Part shown: positions 11,601-23,524 of the stretch, piece after piece
How positions within the stretch are numbered: the stretch's first letter is position 1
Layout of the letters: each line of letters begins with the position of its first letter
From: Calonectria ilicicola
Lineage: Eukaryota; Ascomycota; Sordariomycetes; Hypocreales; Nectriaceae
Reading direction: 5' to 3'
Assembly: GCA_020809705.1 (NCBI GenBank)
Contig: CP085827.1
Span: forward strand, 2,666,001 to 2,730,000
Length of the DNA: 64,000 nt
Position numbers and translations under genes: made by a program
Notes under the pieces: generated by a model
What the model saw: the letters and a program-made list of their open reading frames with translations, nothing else
What the model was told of the DNA's origin: nothing
Database searches by the model: none

Positions 11601-13502
11601 ATGAAGAATTCTACGTGGCTTGATAAACCCTTTCTGACGGCCTTGTTCCTCGGACTAGGAGGGTTTTTATATGGATAGTGAGAAAAGGAGGCCATATTTT
11701 GAGCGAATATTGACGCTAACAGATGTAAAGCGACTCGGGAATCATCACACCGAGTCTGGCTTTAAAGTCATTTTTGGGTCATTTCGGAAACCCCGATGCA
11801 GCTCTTCGCGGTGCGATTGTGTCCATTTACCAGGCCGGAGGTGAGTACAACCAACAGTTTCAGGTTTCTTCTCAGTCTAATCTATATAATCAAAGCTTGG
11901 ATAGGTAGTGCATCCGTCGGGATAACTAGCGATAGGCTTGGTCGACGCAAAGCCATCGCATTTGGGTGCATTTGGGGCGTTGTTGGCGGTGCACTCATGG
12001 CTGGGGGCGCACATGTGGCGATGCGTATGTCGCAGTCTCGGAAATACATTTCGATTTATCAGTTGACATGATATTAGTTATCATAGGTCGTCTCTTGATC
12101 GGTTTCGCTGTCGGAACTATTACTGGAGTAGCCCCTGTTTTTGGTGCTGAGATCGCCAAGGTATGTTCATATTTGTATGCAGAGACCCAGTGCTAATAGA
12201 CTTTAGACACATCAAAGAGCTAAAATTACTGCGGTAAACCAAATGAGTAAGTGGAACATCTCGGTTATTTTTTCTGGCGCTCATGAATCAAGTGGTCGCA
12301 TGGGGCTTCTTTGTGGCTCTATGGACTGGCGTAGGTGAAGGGCGTTGGGATAACCCAAACCAGTGGAGACTTGGCTTTGCCATCCAAAGCATACCTGCGC
12401 TAGCACTCGGGCTTGGAGTTTTGTTTATAAGCGAGTCACCAAGATGGCTGCTACTAGAGGGCCGAACCGAAGAGGCTAAACAGGCCTTCCTCGATTATCA
12501 TTACGACGGGCAGAATGGCGATTGGTGCGATGCCGAATTCACTCTAATCAGTGTCAACATCGAGGAGGAATTGCAAACTCAAAGTCAGCTGTCGTGGAAG
12601 GAACTTTTGCGAATCCCAGCCTTTCGCAAGCGCCTCTTTGTGGGGTCATTTGTGTGGGCTGCTGCTATGCTCTCTGGCATCTCATTTGTGCAATATTATC
12701 AAACTGCAATTTATGCAACGCTTCAATTCGACCAAAATCAACAACTTCTTGTGAGCGGACTCTATGGATCCGTGGGCCCGGTCGCATGCCTTATTTCTCT
12801 ATTCTTTGTCGACCGCATTGGCCGCAAAAAGATTCTAGTTCTCAGTTCGTCACTTCTTTCAATATGTTACATGATCATCACGATAATTGCTGCAGAATTC
12901 CCAGCAAGACCTAATCTGCCAACGAATGCCGCAGCTCAAAGAGGATTAATTGCTTGTATATTTGCCGTGTCCGCTAATTACTCGGCTTTGCTTGGTCCGA
13001 TGACTTGGATTATTCCGTAAGTGGCTTACGTTACTTGCGGCTTTTTCTAACGAGTGTTTCAGCCCTGAGGTTTTTACTACCGAGTTGCGTGCCAAAGCAA
13101 ACGCAGTGGTTCAAGTTATACATTATTCCATCAGCCTTGTAATCACACAATGCTCTCCAATAGCGCTAGCAGAGGTGGGATGGAAGTACTATGTGAGTCG
13201 AATTTATCCATTGCGAAACCGGTATATTGACAAGAGTCAAGATTCTTTTTATACTCACAAATGCTCTATGTGCTGTTATTTTTGCCATTGCATACCCAGA
13301 GACTCGAGGTACGTCTTTTTCCACATACAAAAGCAAAAATCGATCAACATCCACATTAAGCAAGGTCAAGCCTGACACTTCTACTCCAGGTAAATCCTTA
13401 GAAGAAATTGATGAAATATTCGGGGATGTTCAAGTCATTCATAACCACGAGACAAAATATGAAATGAACGGTGGGGGAGTCTCAAACTCTCGACTTGAAT
13501 AA
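11601..13502 (+). CDS. MFS sugar porter
   Basis: Nine exons (11601..11677, 11731..11840, 11905..12024, 12078..12160, 12207..12246, 12293..13016, 13063..13192, 13242..13308, 13390..13502) give 487 residues. Plasma-membrane proton-coupled uptake of hexose or a related compound is the family role. Signatures: GGFLYGYDSGI in helix 1, DRLGRRK after helix 2, GRLLIGFAVG in helix 4, ESPRWLL before the central loop, DRIGRKK after helix 8, and PETRGKSLEEIDEIF at the end, all standard for the sugar-porter branch (about 12 helices). The last intron (13309-13389, 81 bp) has no in-frame stop, so its retention would insert 27 residues. The tail after EIFGD is short. Substrate cannot be read from sequence. 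Confidence 0.9.
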
Positions 13503-15248
13503 GACTGTGGAGATGTCATCTGCGTCAATATAAAATCTATGCCTCCCAGAATGCTTATTTGTACGTGGATTATAAGCTTTGTCCGATGGCTGGAGCTTGC
13601 CACTGCTTCTTGGTCAATTTATCTGTTAAACTTAAGCCTGCTGGAGCCTGGATTGCAACATGTGGTCCTGCGTCACATTCTCACGTTGTTTTGGATTCAG
13701 ATTCTAAAATCTCGTTTTGAAACCACATCCCAATTCCAATTATTCGAATTTCCATTTCAAATAGAGCCATTGAGTAACGAAAACTCCAAACATGGAATGC
13801 TGTTGATTTGATTCGGAAGTGGATTCTCGTTTGTAAGATCACGCATGTGCGCGGCACGTTTGTCCCGCAAAGTTATTTCACTGCCGAGAACCGATGAACC
13901 ATACCATTTCCTTTGCGTAACGAGGGCATGTGACGACAGGCAAGATGCTCCAACGCTCTGCGGCAATTTCTTCTGTTGTGTAGATTCTATGACGTCTCTG
14001 CAAAATTGGCTTTAGTTCTGGAATTTGAAAATGACCGCAACGGTCTCAGGACGGGCTCGAGAGGCCCAAAATAAAGATTTACGAAAATCTTTGCAGTTTT
14101 GAGTAAACAAGTTGATCGACATCATTTGAGTTTTTAAGCTCAAAAATGCGGAAATTGAGTTCTGATTTGAGTTCCGGGATCTGCATTTAGAGCTGCGTAA
14201 CTAAGCTACGTCATGAAAGTGAAGTCTGTTTGGTCGTCGGTTCGGGAAACAGATCATCTTGAGCTGATTTTCCATTTGCTATTTTATCAAAGCTGAAAAA
14301 CATAGCAATCAATCATGTGAGGTGGTTTGGGCGGTGATGACGAAATCTAAACTGTATGAATAAATCATGAAACGAATCAACTCTTTGGAGCCTTCTATTT
14401 TCTCGAGATTAACAAGGTGGCGAGCGCCACATTTCGCTTGTGATTGTGGAGGGATACTGCAGTATAATCCCTGAAAGATTATACCCCCTCTGCCTTTTCC
14501 CACCATCTTCCAGTCAAATTATAAATAAATAAATATTATATAAATAAAATAGATAAAATAAATAAGTAAATATAGTACACATATAATCTGACTCCCTTGG
14601 TGCGAATCCGACCTTGGTCAGATTTGCAGCAAGGGGGTCAGGTCTTGTCAGCCACAGGGGGGAATCAGGTTATCTACGTCCGCTCCTAAATATGGATGTT
14701 CCGGTGACAGGCATTTGTTATTTGTATGTCGGATCCGCTGAGATCTAACTAAAAAGCACGTTCTTCGTGAGTAGAACCTTCACATACGACTTCATATGAG
14801 GGTTTGTTTTGTAAGTGGGAAGTGCGGGAAGGGGATGTTGTATGTTCGAGGTTATATTGATTTTACTAAAGCTCGAGGGATAAAGATATTGTATTGGGAA
14901 TCAATGCTAACGAAGGGAGAGATATTAATAATAGAAATTCCAAACAGGCTCCATTCACTTGTTTCACAAGGACACAACTGCATGTCGCTACCTATCTCTT
15001 TTTAAGAAATTGTCGTACACTATTTCTTATCACGTTTGGCAGGGAAATTTTAGCGAATAACGAGAGTGTATTAATGTGGGATGATCAGTCCACACTGACT
15101 AGTACTAGTAATTAGAATTAAGGAAATCATAGCAATTTGTTGTTCCTTTTCCCCCGCAACATCCTCACCGGTTGAATGGGGCCAGGCAGGCCCACACTGG
15201 CCTTTTTCTTTTTTAAAAGCCTATTTGGTATGGAATGTGGTAAATAGT
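13503..15248. other. Intergenic with a MITE copy
   Basis: No coding gene is supported. It contains the MITE copy annotated at 14460. The rest is AT-rich with no recognised feature. Confidence 0.5.
14460..14683. mobile_element. MITE, copy A (right end eroded)
   Basis: The left terminus CAGTATAATCCCTGAAAGAT matches the copy at 62794 at 21 of the first 23 positions. The next block, CTCTGCC... to the AAATAAATAAATA run, matches that copy at 41 of 48 positions, with six of the seven differences being transitions. The interior is an AT-rich AAATA-type tract. Near 14655-14675 a CCACAGGGGG segment lines up with the GTCACAGGGGG just inside the right end of the 62794 copy, but the last inverted-repeat bases are gone, so the right border is approximate. 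Confidence 0.6.
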
Positions 15249-16137
15249 TTAAGAAATACCGAGCTTGATGTTGCTGAGGAGGCTGGTGACGAGGCTGGTG
15301 ATGCTGGTGAGGTTGTTGGGGTTGATGTTGCTGAGGTTGACATTGTTGAGGGCAGAGCCGAGGTTTCCGAGGTTGAGGCTTCCAAGACTGGCACCAAGGC
15401 TGTTAACGAGCTGGATAACAATCTTGGTAGCGCTGACAAGGAAGGTGGGAAGGTTGGAAGCGAAGGTGGTGCTGCCTCCGACACTGGTGATGAAAGTGGA
15501 GAGAGGACCAAGGAGGCCAGTGATGAAGCTCTGGATGTTCGCAACTTGAGACTGAAGCAAAGTCTGGACGTTTGCCGGCAGAGTAGAGGAAGCGCTGACG
15601 AGCAACGATGTGAGTTGCCCCAGAAGGTTCAGAGTGCCCGAGACGGCGGTGACAAGGCTCTGAATCTGTTGGGCGCTCACACCGGTGAGGTTTCCGCCGA
15701 GGTTGGAAATAACATTCGACCAAGCAGTAGCAAGAGCGGCACCGGATGATTGGAGTGCACTTGCGATAGCTTGGAAGTTAGCCAGGAGCTGGGCCTGGAC
15801 TTGAACAGCAACCCCAGCGCCAACATTGCCTGCAACACCGGCGATGGCAGAGCCTGGAAGGTGTCATTGTTAGAATCAACGCTTTTTGATACAATCAAAC
15901 CAAGGGATAAATCTTACTAGCTGAGCTAACACTGGTACCAAGCGCGGTATTGAGATCATTAAGAGCTTGGGTCAAAGTGTCGATGGCGGTGGGGCTGGAC
16001 GACGTGGTCTGTCGCTCCAAAAGATCTCTGTCCTGGAGAACAGCAGGTTTGGCAACCTCGGCGGCTGGTGCTCGCTGAAAGATGGCAGGCATCGCCGTGG
16101 CCGTAGTAGCGAAAAGAAGAACGTTGGAGAACTTCAT
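15249..16137 (-). CDS. Secreted HsbA-like cell-surface protein
   Basis: Two exons, complement(15249..15853, 15918..16137), encode 274 residues; the 64-bp intron has a GTAAGA donor and CCAG acceptor. The N-terminus is a signal peptide (about 1-17). The mature protein is Ala/Ser/Leu/Thr/Asn-rich with long amphipathic helices and almost no charged or cysteine residues after residue 45. That composition and the early LLERQ...AIDTLTQALNDL pattern resemble hydrophobic surface-binding protein A / cell-wall galactomannoprotein families, which coat hydrophobic surfaces. It is longer than a typical HsbA (about 170-200). The C-terminal 80 residues are rich in Leu-Gly-Asn repeats. Family call is moderate; secretion is clear. 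Confidence 0.75.
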
Positions 16138-16253
16138 GTTGAAGACTTGGCTAAGCTCAAGGTGGATAAGTTGAGGTGAGGAAAGGTGTTTTTGTGTTGG
16201 TGGATGGGAGTGCTGCTGATGAATTTTCAAGAAACACGGGAGGCCATACTCCT

Positions 16254-16262
16254 CCTTATATA
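16254..16262 (-). promoter_or_regulatory. TATA box of the HsbA-like gene
   Basis: TATATAAGG on the minus strand lies about 117 bases ahead of the ATG at 16137, the expected position for a core promoter with a leader of some 85 bases. Confidence 0.55.
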
Positions 16263-18098
16263 CTCATCTCAGACGCAGCTGGCTCGCCTATAATCTCCAG
16301 GTGTTGATAGTCGGAGCTTCACCAAGAACGCTTGCTGCCATGTCCGCTTCCGGTCTGGTCCCGGCCGGGCGTTGCGGATGAAAGAGTTTGCGCCAACGAC
16401 GCGGCACATTCCAGCACTCAATGCTTCTGGCGATCGGCGCTTTCCCTCATGCAGCCGATGATGTGCAATGCAAGTGAGACATTGAATCTGTTGTTTAAGA
16501 TAACATGGCTCGTAGAAAAGCCTCGAGGTCTCATATTGGCCCCCTGATGCAGTTCAGAATGTCCTTGACCGAACAACGAGAGCGAGATACGACACAAGGC
16601 CGACTACTACCAGCATTTCAACACATTGCTATGATCAGCCAAGCTTGCCAAGCTATCTGGACCTTCTCCCTAGTCTTGAGCTAGACTAGCTTTCTGACGG
16701 GAGGGTAGCTCATCGGGATAGTTAAATCGAGACCCAATAAGGTTGACAGGTGGATGCATTCGACAATCTCAGCTACACATATTTGTCTTTCCGGTTGGCG
16801 GCATCTCGCAGAGTTTATTTTTAAGAGAGATCCCTCTAAACTAAACTCTGGACGTCGAACGGGTCCACAGTGGGCTAGACACATTCCGCTCAAGAGGTGG
16901 CAGAACAGAACGGTTTTTAGCCGTGATTCGCTCTGTGTAGATCGCACACGTCAAGTGAACTTTGCTCCGGACCCCTACCCTTTCCAAATGCGGTTCCTTC
17001 CTGGTAAGTCTCTTTCCCTGAAGCACGAGCACAGGATGGCGAGCCTCCTTTTCAGCGCCAGTGATGTTCTCCATCGCCAGTAAGTCAATATTGTAATGTT
17101 CCATGCAATTATCATCACTGGAAATCCCTATAATGTTCTAGATAACCAAATCTGTGCCTTCCTTCTTATGTCCGATTATGCCTGAAGTCAAGGACCAGTA
17201 TAATGGAGATAGTGCCAGACATACCAAGGCATGTTTTAGCGTTGATGATTCAGTCAAACATTGGCAATGACGCTTCCATCTTGGCAACCACGATCAACCT
17301 CATCACATGGGCCCATTTGATAGCTCTAGACCTAATAGTAATTTCCGTAAGCTTTCCTCAAACATTCGCAGCCGAGGGCAACGCTGTCTTGGGTGCGGTC
17401 CGGATCGCACCCGCATAATTTAGGTGGTGGTGAAAACGATGAGCGATATAGCATGCCAATCGGAATGCATTGGGGTCCCGCAACGAACTCATTCCTTAGA
17501 CTTTCCCATCATCGTCGGGCCGCAGTTGAAAAAAAAAAAAGCCTCAATGTGTCTCGGATTTGAAGGGAGAACCCGCCCCTGACGTAAAGGGTGACAATAC
17601 GATTAGCCAATGTGGCTACGAGGGTCTTAGCGAAAGCGGTTGCTTCCGGATCTTTCCTAGGAAGAGACATAAATAGTACTCAGCATCGGTGTCAAAATAT
17701 ATCTAACTTGGGCTGGTCATGAACAGGGATCTACTAAGCTATAATAATTCAACGCATCGAATTACTTCAGTAAACGCTCTTCGCAATAGGCTCACAATGA
17801 AATATTAGACACGGGGTGAACCCAAATTTTGTGAAGTCTTCGCTAGGAAAATGACACGTGCTTTTATAATCCGAGTCAAAATCACCCGAGTAAATGAACA
17901 AGGCTTTGAATCTGGTTTCTCTGCAGCGGAAGAAGAAGTTCGCAATGTACAAAATGGCCCATTTGCAGCCATGCTTCTTCAAAAATAAGGGAAGAATTTG
18001 AGCTTTTCATCAGCCACCTCTTCGTATCGTGTTGACAGAGTTGTTCCTTCGCATTGAATCTTAAGCATCATCATCCTGGCGGACCACTCCTTCTATAC
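16263..18098. other. Intergenic, no gene seen
   Basis: Short frames occur on both strands, but none has a family signature, a plausible start context or splice partners. A poly(A) tract lies near 17529-17540. I see nothing else. Confidence 0.45.
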
Positions 18099-18917
18099 CT
18101 AGAGTGCCCTCCGTTCGCCCTCTGCGGCCTTTAAGGATATCTCTTTATGGTCTGAGTTGAAATCAGTGGCAAATTCCGAAATGTAATCCGGGACAGTGGC
18201 TAATCGGTTATAGGAGCTCGGCTTTGGTTCTCCCATTGTGGGGTAAATGGGTAAGACACCAGTCCACGTTGCATCAAGCATCGCCTCATTGCTCATGTCT
18301 GATTTGTCATCGGATGCCTGTCCAGCACTAATTTTGGCACTACCTGATGTGATGCGAACTTTGAGGATGCCGGTGCTTTGAATCTCGGCCTTTGTTGGTG
18401 GTAGTCTCGTGTGACGCCAGCGATCTGGTACAACGCTGTTTGTAATAAGTTCCATAGCATAAAGCTTTTCATTTTCATCATCCACAAGGGTGGCGTAACC
18501 AAATAGGACAGTCGAGCGATAGTTGTAGTTGTGCGAATATGACGTCAATGTCAAGACCAGTCCATCGACATGGGATGCAGCGATGCAGACAGGTATCCCC
18601 GACTTCTCAGCGGTATCGTCTTCTCCTTTCTTATCGCTTTCTCTGGCACTGTTCATCAATCGAGAGGAAATGTAACCGTGAAGGTATAGGTCAAGCGGGT
18701 CACCAAGGCTAGCGCTTGGTCTCTCAAAAGAGCCCATGTGTCCTATCATTGGTAGAGTAACTGGAAATGGTTGGGTGGGGGTGTTGAATGAAACATGCAA
18801 TATCTGGCATGTATTGACGATCGTATGGATTGACTCCAGAGCGTAAACAGCGTGCGCATTATATCGTTTTACCGTGTTAACAGCATCCTTGGGATACTCC
18901 AGGTTGAAGCGGCCCAT
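18099..18917 (-). CDS. FMN-binding, pyridoxamine-oxidase-like protein
   Basis: A single-exon gene of 272 residues. It belongs to the flavin-nucleotide-binding branch related to pyridoxamine 5'-phosphate oxidase (Pyridox_ox_2). The split-barrel core is seen in PVCIAASHVDGLVLTL, then STVLFGYATLVDDENEKLYAMELITN and VPDRWRHTRLPP, where the WRHTRLPP segment is the family's typical signature. Residues about 85-100 (KKGEDDTAEKS) form a charged insert usual in fungal members. Members bind FMN or a related cofactor; the reaction is not known and pyridoxal synthesis should not be assumed. Nearest neighbours are more than 1 kb away on both sides. Confidence 0.85.
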   Translation of the reverse strand: MGRFNLEYPKDAVNTVKRYNAHAVYALESIHTIVNTCQILHVSFNTPTQPFPVTLPMIGHMGSFERPSASLGDPLDLYLHGYISSRLMNSARESDKKGEDDTAEKSGIPVCIAASHVDGLVLTLTSYSHNYNYRSTVLFGYATLVDDENEKLYAMELITNSVVPDRWRHTRLPPTKAEIQSTGILKVRITSGSAKISAGQASDDKSDMSNEAMLDATWTGVLPIYPTMGEPKPSSYNRLATVPDYISEFATDFNSDHKEISLKAAEGERRAL

Positions 18918-19979
18918 CTTGAAATCTAGATAATTTAATTGAAAAATATGGTAGAGCTGAAATTCTGGAGAGATGGTGATCTAGTTTAAGGAGGAAGTCA
19001 GTTGGGCAGGAATCATGTAGTTCGGTCACGGTGCTGTATTTGTATTCGAGTCGTGCACAAATTAATCCAAGGGACGATTATGAGCGCTAATCCGCATTAT
19101 CATTTGATCATAGATAACCGAAGTACCCCAAGGGATCTCCATGATAGCCAAGTACAAATGGCGAAACAGGAGGGGCTTTTGTGCAGTCATATGGCCAATT
19201 CACCTAGCCTCCTTGGGCGTTAGTTTTTATTGTACGCGCCTATTACATTTAGAATCAACCACACTCGAGCATAACGTGAATTACGAGTGGTTTAATTGGG
19301 TCCGTACAAGGTGATTTCGGGAGACGTGCGGGGAACAGTCTTGCGATAACGGATAAGACAGTAGAGGTACGGCATCATAAATTGCGCCACCTGGGAATAA
19401 TTTCCATTAAAGGCTAAGATTCGCGATTCCTGTAACCTGATTCGTTACAAGCCGATTGGCAGGGCGTGGATGATTGGGGGATGTAGCTTCATCCAAGCTT
19501 ACATGAACGGTCCGGCTGTTGGAGCGAACCCAACTTGGACTTGGAAATTGGAATCAATTCAACATGATTGGAAAATTTTAATCCAGTAAAAATGGCTATC
19601 ATTACTTACCCTAGACCACCGGATTTGGCCAAACCCCTTCTTGTCTCGGAAGTCCAGGGTTCGGGTCACGTTGAGATTCCCAGGGTTTGTAAGCTGCCAA
19701 AGGCGAACCCTCTTACGTCAAAAGTTGGTTTTGGTGCAACCCAAATTACTTTTCCGCAAAGTTTTGCAGCTGTCTGGTCGGTGAGATGGTAGTGGGTCGG
19801 CACTAGTTATTACTTATTATGCAATCGTGTAGACGAGGCCACGACTCTACACGCTAAAAATCGCTGTGGGGAAGACAACGATTAATCTGCTACGGCCACT
19901 GAAGAACTATTTTTGTCGCCTAAAAATTGCTCAACTGTTCCTCTGTGTGTAGAATTCAGTTAGGCTTCTCGAGTCGGCA
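18918..19979. other. Shared upstream region
   Basis: The stretch separates the FMN-binding gene from the divergent bZIP gene. I see no gene or repeat in it. Confidence 0.45.
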
Positions 19980-21640
19980 ATGGACGCCCGGAATTCGTCG
20001 TCATGCGACAGTGGACAGTCTTCGCTCATGACAGATCATGAAAAAAAGTAAGCGCTGAAGCTTGCGTGATTCGAGTCCCAACATCTTATCGTATGCGTAG
20101 GAAGATTCGGAATCGTCTCTCTCAGCGAGCGTTCCGCAGAAGACAGGCGGAATGTATCCGCGAACTTCGTAGCCGTCTCAATGCGGATCAAAAACCCGAT
20201 GAGGAGCGTTTTGCCGCGCTGCAACAAGAGAATAGCCAGCTAAGAGCCCAGCTTGTTGAGGTGCAGACCAAGCTATCTAGACTGCTCGCTTCTGTCCAGC
20301 TGCTTGCAACTAATGTTTCTAAAACTCTTGATGGAGCTGCTGGCGAGAAGGCTGTACAGGCTGCAGAAGTCCAAGTCCAAGACCGGGCTGAGGCCGAACA
20401 AGAGAGTATGGACGAAAACACCACCAACGAAATGGAATCCAACGTGATTGTCCCAGAGCTCGTCGCATCGGACTCAACAGAGCCTACGACGCTATGCGAG
20501 GATTCTTTATTTCCTCAGACCTCAACCAGCCGTGAGTACTTGCCTGTCTCAAATCAGCCAAGTCTAACAACGGTGAATCTCAGAGGATCTCTATCTGCCA
20601 TCCCAACCGAACATCGCAATCTCAAACCCTATGTATCAACAAATTCCTAATATCTGGACTTTTGAATACCAAATGGGCCTTCAGCCGTATATGAACGCAA
20701 TCACAGCGACCCAGGAATCCAGTCTAATCACCGGCAAGGAATGGATAGACACAAATTCACCCTTTTCAGACCACATTTTTGTCCTGCAGAGTTTGCTGAA
20801 AGAGAAATTCACCATGATGGGTATTTCCTCAGAGCATCCGGACTTTTCTAGAAAGTATGAAATGCGATTGAAACTCCCTTCTAAGAGCATCGGGCTGATC
20901 TCAGCAGCGTTTACCACCCCGTATCTATGGTTCTTTCCTTGTTCAACAGTCTGACAAGACCGGATGTCATGTCTTGGTATGCAAGGACACGGTTTTATCA
21001 CATCATCGAGCTTACAGCATGGCAATTATACCCATCAATGCGGACTTTTGGGAAGCTTCATGAACGTTATCGACCCACAGAGATTCAGCTGAACAATCAA
21101 CACCCTCGTGTCATCGATTGGATCCCTTTTCCTTCCATACGGGATAAGCTGATTCAGCTGCACGCTGCAAACCCGCAGATTGATCAGATCTTTTGCGATG
21201 CCGTCACTGGCTACGTGGTTGAAACGCTGATGTCTGAGCTGATTCTTGGTGCGCCGCCTCTCAAGGTCTATATCCGTGTGACAGACTTGTCCAAGGCCTT
21301 ATCGCAGCTACCACGTGGCGCATCTTGGGAAAGATACTCACTCCCTGCACCGAGTGCCGCCGCTCTATTTACGGTCCCGGAGTACGCCGCAGCCGCCTTC
21401 AAGTATCTCAACATGGATCGAGGTGCATCCTTTTATAAAATTGACCCAGCATTCTATGCCAAATATCCCGAGCTATATGACCCTTCAAATCAATTTACGG
21501 CAACTGGGATACCGCTGAAGCCAGATGTCCAGATAGTACTCACTTATCCGAAGCCGCTCGATGGGATAACGGTAGAGACGTACAGGAGCTTTATTCATTT
21601 CTCGATTGATGCCGCCAACAGCATATCGGTCATCTCGTGA
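19980..21640 (+). CDS. bZIP regulator with DUF3425, apparently frameshifted
   Basis: Exons 19980..20047, 20101..20531 and 20584 onward. The basic region (KKKIRNRLSQRAFRRRQAE, with the fungal N-x-x-x-Q-R-x-F-R pattern) is created by joining exons 1 and 2; a leucine-rich coiled coil follows. The rest is a DUF3425 domain typical of fungal bZIP factors: SAAFTTPYLWFFPCSTV, then RPDVMSWY, then HPRVIDWIPFPSIRDKL. The first of these blocks runs into a TGA at 20952-20954, while the next block continues two bases out of phase, starting about 20951 and ending at 21640. A 29-bp GT-AG segment (20921-20949) could restore the frame but would delete conserved residues and is unusually short. A one-base loss (or two-base gain) near 20950 fits better. 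It may be a pseudogene or a sequence error. Confidence 0.75.
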
Positions 21641-22087
21641 GCGGCGGGCGACGTGGCCTTTCTTACAGCTGATTAAGATAAAATTCCCCAACAAACGTGC
21701 CCCGCCTTCTGAGCAGTGAGTGAGGGACACGACAAGGTTGCACCCAGTGGGTCGCATCGAATCAGTCTTTGAAGCCCCGCGTGAGGGTTGAGTCACCCGA
21801 AAGTGAGTAACGCAGCTGGCGGAGGGTACGGAGGGTGTAGACGCCCCACCAGCACAAAGTTAGTAACCCTCAGTTGACTAACTTGAAGATTGTCACGATC
21901 CACAATATGCAGGGACGTGGGTCAGAACCAGAGTGGAGTCTACGTCTCAGCGAGGTCAGATATAGAATGATAAGCATTAAAAAAAGTATGAGATGGTATA
22001 AAGGTTCAAAAAGGAAGAGGAAATCTCTGGAAATTGATCAGATATTTCTATTCAAACAAGTGCTTTGCCTAGAAAGGCGGATTCGAA
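21641..22087. other. Intergenic, bZIP to threonine aldolase
   Basis: 447 bases between two genes on the same strand; it should hold the aldolase promoter. No clear TATA or repeat is seen. Confidence 0.4.
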
Positions 22088-23161
22088 ATGCCGGAATCTA
22101 CGGAACACAAACCCCGATACAGTTTCCTCGATGATTACAGCGAAGGAGCCCACCCATCGTTACTCAAGGCCATAATCGCTGGCAACAGTTCACAGGAAGC
22201 CGGTTATGGGAGAGATTCATATTGCGAACTCGCCAGACAGCGAATCCGATCCCATCTCGGTGGCGACGATGTCGGCGTCTTCTTTGTCCCAAGCGGAACT
22301 TCGGCAAACGCCATTTCAATAGCGGCTTGTTTGCGACCACATGAGGCAGTGATTGCTGCGAGTACTGGCCACATTGTGCAACGAGAAACTGGTGCCATAG
22401 AAGCAACAGGGCACAAAATCATCAATGTCAGACCGCAGAATGGAAAACTCACTCCCCACTCGCTCAACAAGGCCCTGGCTGAGAATTGGCACTTCCCACA
22501 CATGGCAAAGCCGAAACTCGTTTACATCTCGAATGCGACCGAAATTGGGACGGTCTACACTCGATCAGAGCTGCACGCTATCAGAGAAATCTGCAACAAA
22601 AATGGATTACTGCTTTTTATGGATGGTGCACGACTTGGTTCGGCTCTGGTATCGAGCAAAAACAATATGACCATGAAAGAGATTTTGGATGTGACGGATA
22701 TTTTCTGGATCGGAGGGACTAAGAATGGCGCCTTGCTTGGAGAAGCCGTCATTGTCAAAGACCCTCATCTCGCAAGCGAGTTCGAATTTTATGTCAAACA
22801 GCACGGGTCGTTGCTGGCTAAAAGCCGGATGATGGGTGCACAGTTTGCAGAATTCTTTCGCGAAAATTTGTACTACGAGCTTGCTCTGTGGGCGAATGCG
22901 TGCGCGGAGAAGTTATCACACGGCATCTCCAGCGCAGGATTCTCAGTTTATGCCGCCACGGAGACCAATCAAGTGTTTGCAGTGCTTCCCATGCCTTTGA
23001 TAAAAAGGCTCCAGTCGCTGTATCTATTTTACGTTTGGGAGGACTGTGGCGATGGATATGCCGTGGTGAGGTTGCTGACCAGTTGGGCGACAGATGAAGG
23101 TGAGATTGACAAGTTTATTGAGGTACTACATGCTGAGCCGGCGTCGGATATAAATGTGTAA
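22088..23161 (+). CDS. Threonine aldolase (PLP-dependent)
   Basis: A single-exon gene of 357 residues, the usual length. Family role: reversible cleavage of threonine or allo-threonine to glycine and acetaldehyde in the cytosol. Seen: the N-terminal SFLDDYSEGAHP, cofactor phosphate site VPSGTSAN (residues 68-74), cofactor-binding Asp179 in the FMDGARLG motif with Arg182, and the Schiff-base lysine Lys212 in WIGGTKNGALLGEA. All key residues are present, so this copy looks functional, in contrast to the damaged genes on both sides. Stereospecificity (L-low or L-allo) cannot be told, and other beta-eliminating lyase activities remain possible. Confidence 0.9.
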   Translation: MPESTEHKPRYSFLDDYSEGAHPSLLKAIIAGNSSQEAGYGRDSYCELARQRIRSHLGGDDVGVFFVPSGTSANAISIAACLRPHEAVIAASTGHIVQRETGAIEATGHKIINVRPQNGKLTPHSLNKALAENWHFPHMAKPKLVYISNATEIGTVYTRSELHAIREICNKNGLLLFMDGARLGSALVSSKNNMTMKEILDVTDIFWIGGTKNGALLGEAVIVKDPHLASEFEFYVKQHGSLLAKSRMMGAQFAEFFRENLYYELALWANACAEKLSHGISSAGFSVYAATETNQVFAVLPMPLIKRLQSLYLFYVWEDCGDGYAVVRLLTSWATDEGEIDKFIEVLHAEPASDINV

Positions 23162-23524
23162 CTAAAAATAGGGTTGAATTATTGAGCGGAATATTTTAAT
23201 GATAGAAAATTACAAGGATTAATCAGCTCTAGTTGGAGCATCATCCAACTTGTGTTGCCTAATATCTGAGCTGACTGCTTAGATGCAGGGATCCGGGATA
23301 ATTATGTTGCATTTTGCCTCCGATGACACTTCGCTCTTGCTAGTTTTCATGCCAAGATTATGAATCTTGCATATCACCTTGTTCCCAATACACTCTTCCC
23401 ACGTGGTCGACGTGCTGCTCTCTAGGGTCTACCCCGCGTCGCTAGTGCGTGCTCAGCAGCTCGAAAAACAATTCCATGACAAATATCAACCACTTCCAAA
23501 AGCTAGGCACTCTAATGCACCAAA
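23162..23524. other. Intergenic, no feature
   Basis: Spacer between two genes on the same strand. No promoter element stands out. Confidence 0.4.

Noticed and set aside
17203..17418. A 71-codon frame with hydrophobic segments
   Set aside because: It looks vaguely like a membrane protein fragment, but there are no neighbouring exons or motif to support a transporter remnant.
20060..20090. B-box-like TTCGAGTCC
   Set aside because: It lies inside the first intron of the bZIP gene, without a matching A box or acceptor stem.
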